DNA of 64,000 nucleotides from Panagrolaimus kolymaensis (Eukaryota > Nematoda > Chromadorea > Rhabditida > Panagrolaimidae): NCBI GenBank assembly GCA_028622995.1, contig JAJQJQ010000067.1, positions 496,001-560,000 of the forward strand. The letters are read 5' to 3'. Below, in pieces: positions 1 to 12,434 of this stretch; positions within the stretch are counted from its first letter, which is position 1; the number at the start of each line of letters is the position of its first letter. The position numbers were made by a program, and so were the translations under genes. The notes below the pieces were generated by a model. That model was not told where the DNA came from and did not search any database. It saw only the letters and a program-made list of their open reading frames with translations.

Positions 1-3000
1 TATTATTCGTGGAATTGAAATTTGTGTTTGTTGTTGTTCCATTAAACATTGGACAACAAACATTTACATTTTCTGAAGTGGCAGCAGAGTCTCCAACATG
101 GCAATAATATTGTGGAGGGCAAGTTGATGAAGAAGTAGGTGAACAAATTTGGGTTCCCTCAAGACTTTCAAATCCATATGGAGTTCCATAATCGCATGGA
201 TTTTTTGCTCCACATTTTCGTCGACATGATTCATAAGTTAAGAAATTGTTTTGGTTTCCCTATAAAAAAAAATTTTGTTTGCTTTTTTCGAGAAATAAAG
301 AAAAAAAAGGTATTTTGGATTTAATTTTTTTAAAAAATAAAATTAAATGGATTTTTTAATATTTTTTAAACAAATTAAAATGACTTTTTTAATAATAAAA
401 TCTTCTTGAAAAAACTGTTTATTTTTATGTTTAAAATAAACTTAGAGATTCTGCATGCAAGGTTCCAAAATAAAAAAAAGCTTACTTGATATCCTTTATA
501 AACAAATCCCCGGCATTGTTGAGCGATGGCATCAAAATACCATCGCCTCAAAGATGAAGTTCCCATTCCTGAAGCTTTAATTTGCATGCAAGCATCCACA
601 CCTAAAAATTAACTCTTTTGTTTTTTTTTTTGCCCACGGAATATTATTTTTTAAAGAGATTACCAAAATTTGGGCAACAAACACTTTGTTGAATACTTTC
701 CCCAACTTGACAAAAACTTCCTGTTGGGCATAGCTGGCTCCAAACGGCTCCTCTCGCGGGAAAAGTATTTTCAGGTCGACAACTTTGAAGATAATGATTA
801 TTTGGAGCTGCAATGAGGCAAGGATTTTGTGGTGGGATTCCCGACGACATCGTGGCCGCCGTTGGAAAACTTGACATTGAACTTGGAAAATTTTGATGAT
901 TTTGATGATTTTGAGAATTAACAAATTTAATAATATTTTGAAAATTTGAAAATTGATAACTTCCATTTGGTTGTAAACCATTTGGCAAAATATTATTTAA
1001 ATCGATAATAGTGGATGGAATTGGAGTGGTAGAATATTTTTTAAAATGATGTTGAAATGGTGAAGCTGTAGTAGGCGTAGGAAATACAAACATTCCATTT
1101 GGAAGTTGTTGAGGTTGAGGTAAAATGGGAGCTAAAAAATTTTATTTTTACTGTTGCGCCAATATAAATCTTTTTTTAATTTCGCGCGTAAGAACCATCT
1201 TAAAATTAATTAATTATTTAATTTTAAACTTACTCGAATTATTTGGATTATTATTATTATTATTATTATCATTTTCATCAATAATATTAACAAGAGTAGG
1301 AAAATTAATATTAGTTGGAGTTGTAGTTATTAAAGAATAATTATTTTCTATTATTATTATAGGGTTTACATTTTCTGTAATAAATGGATCGGTTTCTTCG
1401 GAATCTGTTGTGGACTCTTCGTCTTCATAATCAGTAGAATTTTCATTTCGAGGGAATTTTGCGAGTGGGAATTTAGCTTTTCGAGTTAAATTTGTGATTG
1501 ATGAATTAATTTTAGGTTCAAATGGATCAGGTGAAAATTCAGATATTTCATTTTCAGGGATTTCAAATGGATCAAAATCTGTGTCTTCATTTTCATCTTC
1601 AGAGAGGGTTGAGGAAGGAGTCTTTGTGAGAATCAAAGGTTGCGGTGTAGTAGCAGATGTTATAGGTTTAGCAGGTTTTAAATCTTTTGGTAAAATTTGA
1701 AATGGATCTGGTCCATTGGTAAACTTGTTAAGATCAAAAATGCCTGAATTTTAGGTTAAAATAATAAGTTAGATAAGCATGGATAAAAAGAGGCATAAAC
1801 AGCACCAAAAATAAAATTCAAATTATATATTTAAAAAACAGAAAACTTTTTTGAAGCGGTTTTTTAAATTATTTTTGGAGTCATTAAAAAAAGTCGCTTC
1901 TATAAAGCTTTTCATATTTTTTTTTTGCTGCTTATGCCACTTTAAAATATTTTCCGATAAAAGAAAAACATACTTTGTACAATATCGGGAGTAAGCGATA
2001 AAGGATTAGCATGTAAAAAAGGGAAAATTGTTGTCTTCGATGTAAGACTTGGATGATGATTTGTAGTTGCTGTAGGACTTGCTGTCGTATTTATTTTTGA
2101 AAGAGGATGGGTAGTTGTTGTTGTTAAAGGTAAAGAATTTTTCACGGTTAAAGGTTTACGAGCATGTGAATGGCCAGCAACTAAAGTCAAGCAAAAAAAA
2201 AGCATAGGAAATAAATTTAAAAATTTTTTTGTTTAAACTTACTAATTTTTTTAATACAAATTTGTTCGCAAGTTGATCGACTTGCAAATCGATTATAATT
2301 TCCACCATAACCTTTATAAGTAAATTTTCGACAAGTTTTTGATTTTTCATTAAAATAATATCGAGGAATTAAATAATCACCAAATCCTGGCTCCATTGGA
2401 AAGTTGCATGAATTTAATTCATGTGGACCTAAAATTTAAGAAAAACTCATGTAATTTTAACAAATAAAAATATAATTAAATTATTTCATGAAAAAAATTG
2501 AGTTTACCTCCTCCACAAGTTTCCAAGCATGAATCTTCATGCAAGAAATTATTTGAATTTCCTTTATTTCCAAGATAATAAAATTGTATGCATCTTTCAG
2601 CAACCATATCAAAATACCAACGAAATATTCTATCATTTATTGTGGCTGAAGAAGCTTTTTCACCTTTATCTGGGGAAAGATTACATGGATTTGTAACTTT
2701 CTCGGAAGCTTTGGATTTCTCGAATGTCGGAGGAGCTACGGTAGTGGAAGGATATTTTCGAAATACCATTGTTGTTGCTGCTGCAAGATTCGGTCGATTT
2801 GTTGTTGTTACCAAAGGTGTCGAAGTGAAAACTTTTGGTGGTGTTCGTATTGTTGATTCGGGTTTTGGATTTTTGTTGTTAGTTGCGGATAGTTTTCTTT
2901 CGGGTGACAAAGTAGTCGATGGTTTGGGTGTTCCTGCACATCGATTTTCACATTTTTCTCTCATAACAAAATTATTTTCATTCCCTCCATATCCGCTATA

Positions 3001-3825
3001 AATCATTTCTCGACAAAATCCCGATCTCCAATCATACCAATATCGATTTATTTTATCTTTACCAAATCCACTATTTGGTGGTAAATGACAGAGATTTGGA
3101 ACTAAAAAAATACAAACAAAGATTAAAAAATCTAGGGCGAGACTAACTTTTTCGATTGGATGGACAACAAAAAAATGTTGCAGGTGTATTTCCAATATGA
3201 CACCAAAATCCACTGGGGCAATCAGGTTTAATAGAATTTGGATCACATTTCTTTGGTTGATCTCCTTCCTGGAGAAGTGGAACGCCTTCAGAACAAAGTA
3301 AAGAAAAATCTGAAAGTTTTGTTTTGTTTTGTACTTTAGTAAATATTTTTTTCAGATGTTTCGTCGTTGGTAATTAAATGAATTTTTAGTAATTTTTAAT
3401 AAATCAAAAATTATGATTTTGCAAATTACAAAAAATTTCGAAAGAATGTTTTCTTCATTAATTTTCCATAATTAAATTAAAAAAATAAATAGAAAACACG
3501 AACCTATATTTTCCAAAGATTTTATCAAAGTTTCATTCAAGGAATTATTATTATTTTCATTTCCATTAAGCAATGGATAACTTTTTTTATTTGAATTTAT
3601 TTCAGCATTTGTTGTTGCTGTTGTTGAATTTTTAGATAATGGAGCTTTACGAGTTTCAGGCCAATCATCAATAAATATTTCTTTCATCTCTGAAGGAGAA
3701 CTAACATTTCCTGTATAAAATTTTGCTCCTAATATTTCATCAGGCAAAAATAATAATAATATTAATATTATCGAAGAAGACTCCATGAGCCAAATACGTC
3801 GACGGCGTCTTTGGAATTTATGCAT
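1..3825 (-). CDS. Secreted lustrin/Kunitz mosaic protein (3' end outside window)
   Basis: Exons (minus): 3825-3504, 3309-3148, 3101-2508, 2428-2243, 2180-1974, 1743-1234, 1131-664, 601-486, 259-1 (continues left). All junctions keep phase. The first Met gives an Arg-rich start; the Met at 3783 (MESSSIILILLLFLPDEILG) makes a better signal peptide. Lustrin-type Cys-rich modules lie in exon 2 (ends FFCCPSNR), exon 7 (CRPENTFPARGAVW..VCCPNF) and exon 9 (CPPQYYCHVGD..VCCPTF). Four Kunitz/BPTI modules follow them: two in exon 3 (CHLPPNSGFG..CENRC; CNLSPDKG..SCLETC), one in exon 4 (CNFPMEPGFG..CEQIC), one split over exons 8-9. Exons 5-6 code a Thr/Pro-rich and acidic Asn-rich linker, probably glycosylated. 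The family is known from nematode cuticle and secreted inhibitors; the protease target is unknown. Confidence 0.85.
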
Positions 3826-6377
3826 TTAAAAAAACTATCGTCGTTTGTCTTTGAAATTATTGGAAGAGGGTTGCCTGAAGATTAAAATAAAAAATAAATA
3901 TTTACAATTACAAAAAAAAACTAAAAAAGACAGCGTTTTTATGATATTTATTTTTCTATTTTAAAAATTTACAATAAAGTTCTTTTTTGGATAAAAGAAG
4001 AACCCTCCATTTTTTAAATTCAAAACAAGGTAAATTTTAATAAAATGGAAAAAAAAATGATACAAAAAATTTGATTTCAACAAAAACGAGAGTTAATAAA
4101 AAGTTATGAATAAATCAAGATGCAAATTTGCAAACAAAAACAAATTCGGAATTTAAAAAAAAACTCAAAAAGGTGGTAAAAATAATATTTTATTTAACAC
4201 CAGCAAAAAAACCTTTTTTAGTTAAGACGAAATTCGATAAAAAAAAATGCAAAGCAAAAAAAGTTAAAACAAAAAAAAAATGCAAGCAAACATCCATGAT
4301 TTTTAACAGATTACGTAAACTATCACACTCACGGCGGCCACGAGAGAAAATTAAGATTAGCAACGAGCAAACGAGCAATATTATTACGCGATTTTACGAA
4401 AGTGAGAAAAACCTTTTAAATACAACATCAAACAAACAAAAAATTTTAGCCGAAAATAATTGCATAACGAAATTATATTTTTGCTTTTAATCATAAATAA
4501 AATTAAACCCTAATTTCAAGTATTTCAAGTGGTGTATCAAAATCATCATCACTTCGTTCAACAACAAACAAAAAAAATTATTGTTCCGGCTTAAAACTTT
4601 ATAAACCAAAGCTGTATAATAATTTTATTTATCGTTAGCGGCGGCTAATAAATAAATACACAAAAGCATATACTTTTCACTTTTCACTTTTCACTTTCCT
4701 TTTTCTTCTTCGGGTCAATCATTCACTCAAGTAACGTCGTAATTGACTCTCTTTCATTTTCACAGTTTTTATATTTTTGTCCAAAAAAAAATAAATAAAA
4801 GAAAGTAAAGAAAAAAAGAGTTTAAAAAAGTAAGAAAAAAAGGAAAAGCTAAAAGTCCTATCGGAAATCAAAATATCGTAAAATCGTTCGTTCTTAGTTA
4901 TTTTATTATTTTTTTGGTTTCACTTCTTTTTTTCTTTTCTTCCTGCCATCATTGTCATCAACATTGTTCATTCTCATTCTCGTCGTCATTACCTTTTGTC
5001 GTCAGTCACCTCGATGGTGGCGGTGGCGGAGATGACAAAAAAAGTTGACGTGAGCCTTCTTGCTGCTTGCTTCATTTCTCAACGTAAAACAGTAACCTAT
5101 CAAAAAACAAAAGCAGCCCATTCCTTCCTTCGTAAAAATAAAATTTTTTTTGATTATTTGATTTTCCATTGACTTAGTTTGGTCAAAAATAAAAATAAAA
5201 ATGCGAAAGGAGCCAAGCCTGACTATTAATTATTTTGACAGTAAGAAGTTAATAGAAAAATTGACAGGTTGAAAATAAAAAAAAATCGAAGCGGAAGAAA
5301 TTATATTTATTGTTTCCTTATTTTTGTCGTCGACTTTCATTATAAATTTAGAAATAATAATGACAAAAAAAATAAAAAAATAACAAAAAATTAGGTTTAA
5401 TAAAACTAATAGTTTACTTATTTAATTTAATTTATGGATGAAAAATTCTTTAAAGAATAAAATACATATTTCTAAATGCAACAAAACTATTTTTAATGTT
5501 TTTTCGTGGACATTTCAAACCCTTTCAGTTAGGTTTAGAAAAAAAGAAGAACTATCAAACAACAAACTTTATTGTGAAAATTCAAAAATGCGTTATTATT
5601 TCTTTATTTCATCTTTACCATGTTAGCTAAAATTTAACTACTAAAAAAGGATTAATTTACACAAAACAAAAAAAATTCTTTTTGGCGGACCTTATAAAAA
5701 AGCAATGCTATCAAATGTGACTATGGATATGGATGTTTAAGGCATTGATGGCATTTGTTTCAAAGGTGGCTTAACAAAATAAATATTTTTATAGTTTTTT
5801 TTTTGTTGAAAAAACGAAAACAAGGATTTTGTCGTTCATTTTTAAAAGTTTTGACATTTTTTGAATATTTGTTGTCCATTTTTTAACACCTTTTTGTTCC
5901 AATACCAATATCGCTTAAAAGCCCATTTTTTCTTTTAAATGGCTGCTTTTAATCGAAAAAGCTTAAAAACGGCTAAAATAATTATTATAATTATCAGTAC
6001 TTTTATTTTTATTTATTAAAACTGTAAACAGAGATGTTTTCTAAAAAAAATTTTGACAACAAGAAAGAAAGGAAGTTAAAAACAAAAAAGTAACAAAAAA
6101 ATAATTTAAGGTTCTAGTTTTTCTTTTTTATCAAGAAAATGTTTTTAAATAATAAAAATAATAAGATTCATCGATCGATTGATCAAAATGTTTTCTCTCA
6201 TTTATGGATTTTGCGCCGCTTTTTAATCATGCAACAACTTTCAATCGATTTCTCTTTTTTTTTTGTAATTCGGTACTTTTTTAAAATTTTGATTGAGTTT
6301 CACATTCGTTCGAATCCTGAAAGTTTTTTTTATTAAAAAATTTTAGATATAATTTTTTGATTTAAAAATATAATATT
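3826..6377. other. Intergenic, AT-rich low complexity
   Basis: About 2.5 kb between the start of the Kunitz gene and the 3' end of the orphan gene. It is dominated by A/T runs, CTTTTCA tandem copies near 4675-4695 and short microsatellites. Open frames here (for example 4128-4490) are Lys/Asn-rich, have no domain signal and are probably chance. The right part may hold the promoter of the Kunitz gene. No RNA gene was recognised. Confidence 0.5.
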
Positions 6378-8057
6378 TCAAAATTGCTTACTTACAGATT
6401 GAATTTCTTTCGAAAATTTTTCTGCTCCAGGTTGATTGAATTTTTGAATCAATTCTTTACAATCAATGCTATGTCTCATTTTTAAAAAATCGGTAGTATT
6501 ATTCATTTTAAACGATTCTGAATCATCCCAAGCAAATTTCATTAATTCATTATTAAACTTTTCAGCTTTTTCCCATTGAATTCTTGCGGAATGAGAATTT
6601 GGATTTTTTGGAGGAAAAAATGGATCTAATTCATCTTTTCGATGTTCAAATGCCTAAAAATTATTAAAAAATAATTTATACTCAAACTTTTCGATTTTGG
6701 GTGATCAAAAAAATATTTAAATTAAAAGAAAAAAAGGTTATTACTTTTTTATCAGAAGAGTTCATGGTAAAAAGTAAACGATAATCAGCTGCATCATAAT
6801 TGTCTTTGGGGTGAGAATATAAAAAATTTTTAGGCAAATCATTAAGATCAATAAAAGAAGTTTTGTTGTTATCGTCATCATCATTATCACTTTCTGACGA
6901 TAATAATATAATAGAAACATCAAAATCACTTTCAGAATCATCTTCAAAGTTTCTAAAAAAAGGAAGCTTATTTTTAATTTAAGAATTTTTTTAAAAATAA
7001 AAAAGACTTCAAATATTAATAATTTTAGTAAATAAAAAAGTTTTACTCACTCATTTAATGATTTTTTGTATTTACTTGATTTGGAATTGCATGATTGATT
7101 AATATTATCTGAATTGTTTGTTGTACAACAAATATGTTTCTTAGGCAAATATAATTCTTTATTTATGAAGCCACCAAATAATTTTGATTTCTAAAAATTT
7201 ATTTTGTTTTTTATTTTAGGCTAACTATTAAAGGCAAAAATGTTTATATGTATTTATTTTTACTTATTGCAAAATAAAATTTTTTTGGGTTCAAGCAATA
7301 ATTAACAAACAAAAAACTCACTTTGTCCCACAATTTTGAACATTTCGCACAAATCCATTTTTTCCTAAATCTTTCATATTTAAATCCATTGGCTTTTATT
7401 ATTTTTCCTTCATAAATCACGTTAAAATCATTAACTTTTTCATAATCATTTTCATTATTAAGGTAAATATAAAATTCCCTAAAAATGTGTTTAATGAATT
7501 TTTTTTAATGAATTTTTTTTACTTTTCTTCAATTTTTCCAAATTGATTTATATTTTCATAATCTTTTTGTCGCTGATATATATAATCAATATTTTTAGGA
7601 AGGCATTTTTGTTGTTGTTTATGTTCTAAAGGCGAAATCCAATATTTTTCATTGACTATTTTACCAATCGATTTACATTCAAGACAAAAATATTTGTGTT
7701 GAATCCATTTAAATTCTCTGGCAAATTCTTTAGAGTTTTTTTCAAAAATGATCAATAAATTTTCGGGCTTTCCATTATCATCGAAGCCAAGAAAATATTC
7801 ATCATCCGATAATTCTCGATAATTATTACTAAAAAATTATAAAATTTTTGTTATTTACATATAATATATTTTTTGAAAACTTTCTTAATTTTTTCTTGTT
7901 TTTAAATGCTTAAAATATTTAATTAAAAAAATCGGGGATTTTTGAAAAAAAATTTTGTTCAAAAATATTAACTAAATTTTAAAGTTTTTTAATAATCTGG
8001 AAAAAATGCAAAAATCTGATTAAAGCTCCCGAAAATTAATTACCTGTTATCTGCCAT
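6378..8057 (-). CDS. Orphan acidic protein with two CxxC modules
   Basis: Six exons (minus): 8057-8044, 7828-7523, 7478-7322, 7190-7051, 6952-6745, 6653-6378; all join in phase and give about 366 residues. The start (MADNSNNYRELSDDEYF) is set by a 14-nt first exon with a good donor. The last exon can read through to a stop at 6378 or be spliced at 6395 (GTAAGT), so the 3' end is uncertain. Two related modules are visible: FKWIQHKYFCLECKS (exon 2) and FKYERFRKKWICAKCSK (exon 3), each an aromatic/basic stretch ending in CxxC, which could be half a zinc site, faintly FLYWCH-like. A third Cys pair (HICC) lies in exon 4, then a run of Asp/Ser. I do not recognise the family; a nuclear or DNA-binding role is only a guess. 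Confidence 0.6.
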
Positions 8058-9260
8058 GCCATGAATTTTATTTCTCTTTTTTTTAAGCTCGAGAAAATTA
8101 CAGATTTTTAAATATAATTATTTTCTTGCTGAAACGATGAAAATTTTAGATTAAAAAGTTTTAGTAAAAAATATTTAAAATTTGTTTAAAAATGGGACAA
8201 TGAAACTAAAATTTAGAAAAACAAAAACACATCCTTTATCTTTATCAGGAGTAATAATAAAAGAAGCAAGCAACAGGTATCTGATGACATAATGCAGTGT
8301 ACGCGAAAAAAAAAGAAAAAAAAAATGCAGAAGTAATTAATCAAAAAATGAAGATAAAATAATTTTTTCATCAATTTATTTAATTCTACGAAAAAAGAGA
8401 CTCTGACTCAAACTAAAAAAAAACATGATTTTTTGTTAAAAAAATAATTATCATTAAAGCAACAAAAAAAATCAAACAAAAAGTTCACAAATTTTTTATT
8501 CAATCTTTTATAAATTAAAACCATCATTTCAAAAAGACCGACGACTTTATTTAAACAAAAAACAGTCAAAAAAAGGCGCGAAGAAGAAAAAAAGGAATAC
8601 TTTTTTGATAACAAGAAAAGAATTTCGTCATCATTCTTTTTTTTTTTTGTTGGCATCCATCTCGTTTGAAAAAAATGATAACACAAAAAAAGGTGCATAT
8701 AAAAAAAAAGTAAGGAAAAGCAAGCCATCAGTGGCACTAATTTGTTGAAGAAAAAAAAATATGTTGATAGTTGTCGTCGGAGAAGAGGGCATCTGTCGCC
8801 ACATCCAACAACAACAGCAGGCAAAAATATTAGTAGTAGTAAGGCTTTTAACCATAAACCTGGATCAAAAAAAAAATCAGCCTTTATTTTCGACGAACGA
8901 AAAGTGTTGAAAACGCAGTTGCTCAGTCACTCAGAAAATGTTTCGGAGAGAACCAAACAACAAAAACAGATCTGCGATGAAAAGCAATTATAATTCATTC
9001 TGTTGTCAAAATTCCAACAGACAGATAAGAACAAATAGAAGAATATCTATTTAATGGATGGATGGATTACTCGGATTAAAGAAAGATCTTTTCTCTATTC
9101 TACAGTAAAAAAAAGAGCATAGCAAAATAGTTATATTGGCAAATTGTCTCTAATATCATCAAATGCATTCTAATGCTTTACTTTTTTTTTTGCTTGAAAG
9201 AATAACTTTTTTATTTTTTGATGTGTGTTGCTTGAATTCAAAACTTTTCTTTATTTTTCA
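8058..9260. other. Intergenic between divergent genes
   Basis: About 1.2 kb separating the minus-strand orphan gene from the first RRF-like gene. Low-complexity A/T tracts; overlapping open frames on both strands around 8408-8993 are Lys/Phe-rich and without domain character. It presumably holds both promoters, but no motif can be assigned. Confidence 0.45.
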
Positions 9261-10457
9261 ATGGCATTACGAAGATCTGGATTATTGCTGTTTCGACAAA
9301 TAAGTGCTTATCATCAACCATCAACTTTACTTTCAAAAAGTGGCTGTGAATATTCAACTTTATTTTCAAACAATGCTGTCGTTGCTTCTTCATTTCCTGT
9401 AAGCCTCAATCATGTTCGACAACTTTCATTCACTTCTGTTTGGTATAATAATGTAAGTATTTGTTATCGATAATAATTTACTTTATTAATTTATTGATGA
9501 CTTTTAGGCATCAGAAAATCAACCAACACAAGAAGATAAAAAACAAATGGAAGTAAATGAAGTTCAACCAACAGCCGAACAGAAAAATCAAATGGCTAAA
9601 GAAGCTTTTAATCAATTACAACAAGATTTAGAAAGATTGCTTATAAACTTTAATGATCAAGTGGTTAAATATTTTGCATCTACAACTCTTGAAGATTTGG
9701 ATGTTACAATTACGATGGAAGATGGAAAGGTATGCTTTATAAAGAAACATACTTACATATTTGACGTGTTTCTGTTCTTATATATATAAACATGTTCATT
9801 TTTTAGGTATGCAATGTCAAACATTTGGGAACAATAAAATATGAACTTCCATTTTTTGCTTCTCTTGATCTCAATCATAATCCATCTATCATTCCTGAAG
9901 TCAAATTAGCTCTTAATCGATTGGATAAAGCTGTCAAACAACAAGGAAATGTCTTACTTTTTGAACTTCCTGCAAAATCTAAAGATGAAAATGAAATGAA
10001 TGAAACAAGAAAAGAATTGTTTAAAACTTTTATAGAAGAAAGTAAAAGTGTGAGTCCATTTTTGTGTGTATTTGAATGTTTGATAAATCTGTGTTTGGTT
10101 TTTTAGATTCTTTCAACTTATGCTACAACAGCAAGATCTTATGGATTAAAACGAGAATTTCAAGCAGCTACAATGACTGCAAGAATAGAAACTCGAGCAG
10201 ATTTAATTTGGAAAGTATGTGAATTTGGTCAACAAGTGAACAACGCAAGACTTACAGGAAAACCATACAATATTTTTGCTGTTAAAGTGAAGTTGCTGTT
10301 TTTACAATACAAAAATGTGGTTATCAATTTCCTCTTCATATTCTGTTGTTCGCTTTTACTCTATCATGGCATCAAATGGCTTTTTTATCGAAAACCAAAA
10401 GCTGTTAAAGAACAACAACGAAAAGCTGATGAACAATCGTTTTCTTTAGATGATTAA
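9261..10457 (+). CDS. Ribosome-recycling-factor-like protein with C-terminal membrane helix, copy 1
   Basis: Exons 9261-9452, 9508-9729, 9807-10049, 10107-10457; 335 residues, all in phase. The N-terminus (MALRRSGLLLFRQISAYHQP) is basic, Ser/Leu-rich and acid-poor, like a mitochondrial presequence. Residues about 75-260 follow the order of the mitochondrial RRF fold: LINFNDQVVKYF, then TLEDLDVTITMEDGK, then SLDLNHNPSIIPEVK, then a GNVLLFELPAK segment and ETRKELFKTF, matching the family's G-x-[LI]-[IL]-x-[VL]-x-[IL]-P and E-x-R-x-x-L signatures. The classical family ends soon after; this protein adds a helix (VVINFLFIFCCSLLLYHGIKW, near residue 300) and a short basic tail. RRF family membership is an inference from pattern; ribosome recycling activity is not assured because the conserved Arg-rich tip is poorly kept. 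Confidence 0.55.
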
Positions 10458-10795
10458 TGTTGTTGTTACATAATATTGGATAGCATTATTTAGTTTTGTA
10501 TGTATCACTTTGATGACTTATATCTTTGTTAGATTTTGTAGTTATAAAATTATCATATTTACAAAGAATTTGTGTTTAATATTGTGGCAATGTCATAAGC
10601 ATTTGAGTGTCTGGCCATCATGCTGGTAAACATCAAAAGTTAGTAAGCATCAATCACATAACTATGGCCTTTTGTCACTAATATTAAGTATGCGGCAATG
10701 AACATTTTTCAACTAAGACAAAAAAACTTTTCATCAATGAATGAATCTTGTTGAATCCAAAAACTATTATTATTTGTTGTTAGTTTTATTCATCA
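10458..10795. other. Spacer between tandem RRF-like genes
   Basis: 338 bp, AT-rich, containing the 3' UTR of copy 1 and the upstream region of copy 2. Nothing else recognised. Confidence 0.4.
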
Positions 10796-11854
10796 ATGAC
10801 GTCTCGAAGATCTGGATTATTCCTATTTCGACAACTAAATGCTTATCAGCAACCTTCAACTTTACTTTCAAACATTGCTGTCGTCGTTACTTCATTTCCT
10901 GTAAGCCTCAATCATGCTCGCCAAATTTCTTTCAATCCTGTTTTATATGGACGAGTAAGTTACTTTTACGATATTAATATGGTTTTACAACAATCTCATT
11001 TTTAGACTACTGAACGAAGAGCTGGAGAACGAAGGATGGAACTCGCAAAAAAATTTGAAACTCAATTAGAAGAAGAAAAACAAATATTGTTTGACAAGTT
11101 TAATGGTTATGCTGTTGATTATTTTTCATCTGTACCTATTGACAAATTGGATATTACCGTTACTTTGAAGGATGGAAAAGTGAGGCTTGCTAATGTAATA
11201 GAAATATAACAATGTTTTTTTAGGAACGAAAAATTAAAAATTTGGGTACTATAAAATACGAACATCCATTTAGTGCTTCTCTTGATCTAAGCAATACTCC
11301 TTCTCAAATTTCTGCGGTCAAGAATTCTTTACGTCAGTCAAAAACTTTTGATAAACAAAAAGGAAATATCCTACTTATTCAACTTCCTCGCAAATTCAAA
11401 GATGAAAGTCATAATGCTGAAGCAAAGAAAGAATTGTTTAAAGAATTTGATGAAGAATGGGAAAATGTATGTTTGCAAGCTTTCTGTAGTTTATTTGGAA
11501 ATGGTCTAATTATCATCGTTTTAGATTGTTATCAAATTCAATAAAGCTGCAACTCTCAATAATATGGCTTTTGATTCCAAACTTTATTATACGACTATTA
11601 AACCTAAATTGGAACTTGGATGGAAATTTTATGAATTAAGACAAAAATACAACAATGCTAAATTGAAAGGAAATACTTTGGAAACTTATGTAATCGTCAT
11701 GAAGATGGTTTCTAACCATTACAAACTTTTTTTAATTCGAAATAAGCAATCATATACTCGTTCTATTGGATTATTTGGCTTTGTAATTTTTGTATATACT
11801 TTGTTTAGAACTTTTATGGTTTCTCGAAATCGTAAAAAAACTACTGGTAAATAG
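10796..11854 (+). CDS. Ribosome-recycling-factor-like protein with C-terminal membrane helix, copy 2
   Basis: Exons 10796-10954, 11006-11179, 11224-11466, 11525-11854; 301 residues, in phase. It is a tandem paralogue of the gene just upstream: the first exon (RRSGLFLFRQLNAYQQPSTL) is nearly the same, and intron positions match at all three sites. The RRF-like core is kept (IDKLDITVTLKDGK, LGTIKYEHPFSASLDL, GNILLIQLPRKFKDE, AKKELFKEF) but much of the sequence has diverged. The tail again has a hydrophobic helix (SIGLFGFVIFVYTLFRTFMV) followed by a basic end. Shared gene structure plus strong divergence suggests an old duplication with continued selection for an open frame. A mitochondrial membrane location is inferred from the presequence-like start and C-terminal helix. 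Confidence 0.55.
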
Positions 11855-12172
11855 TTTATATTGTAGTGGATTTCATTTTTGTGTTATGTTAGTAGTATTG
11901 TTGTTGTTGTAGGCTAGTATAAAGTTTTATTTTTAACTTGTTGGTAAGGTGGATAACAAAAACAATGGTTTACAAAGCCAAAAATTTACTGTAACATTTT
12001 GTTGTTGTTGATGTTATGTTTGCTATTGCATCATTAATTTGTTATAGGAACAGAGTTTTTGCTGTTGTTGCTTCATTCATTAACCATCCACAATCTACGG
12101 AGCTTGCTTTATCTCTTCTTCTGTTTTCCAACGTATATTATTATTATTACTACTTGAAATTATCTAATTATA
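11855..12172. other. Spacer upstream of SMIM12 homologue
   Basis: 318 bp of AT-rich DNA with GTTGTTGTT microsatellite pieces. An open frame 12016-12204 overlaps the true SMIM12 start in another frame and is not supported. Confidence 0.4.
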
Positions 12173-12434
12173 ATGTGGCAACTTATTGCAACAAGAATGT
12201 GTAAGTTTCCTTATTTTCTTCATTTTCCAACATAAACTTTATTTAACCTCTTTTTCTTTTTTAGCTGCTCGTGCGGCTGGTTATGTTGCATTTCCTCTTG
12301 CAATCATTGTCGGAACCATTGGTGTTTATTTTGAACAAAAATATTCTGGAAAAAGAAAAGAAATTCCATATTTAGAAAAATCTATGATTCAACAACGAAA
12401 TGAAAGATTAATGGCTGAAGAATATAAAGCTTGA
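12173..12434 (+). CDS. SMIM12: Small integral membrane protein 12 homologue
   Basis: Two exons, 12173-12200 and 12265-12434, give 65 residues. The first exon codes only MWQLIATRM plus one base; the junction restores MS-ARAAGYVAFPLAIIVG. This follows vertebrate SMIM12: a MW start, a short helix, then a Tyr-[VA]-x-[FA]-P-[LV]-A-x-[IV]-V-G transmembrane segment, a G-x-x-x-E motif and a charged tail with EKS and a RN/RE-rich stretch. The function of SMIM12 is not well known; the sequence supports a single-pass membrane protein. The tail is shorter than in vertebrates. The tiny first exon explains why a simple open-frame view starts elsewhere. Confidence 0.75.

Noticed and set aside
4128..4490. 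120-residue Lys-rich open frame upstream of the Kunitz gene
   Set aside because: Lys/Asn-rich composition expected of poly-A-rich DNA; no signal peptide, domain or flanking exon.
6230..6320. GTTCGAATCC resembling a tRNA T-loop (B box) at 6309
   Set aside because: No A box, no acceptor stem and no anticodon arm can be placed in the AT-rich sequence around it.
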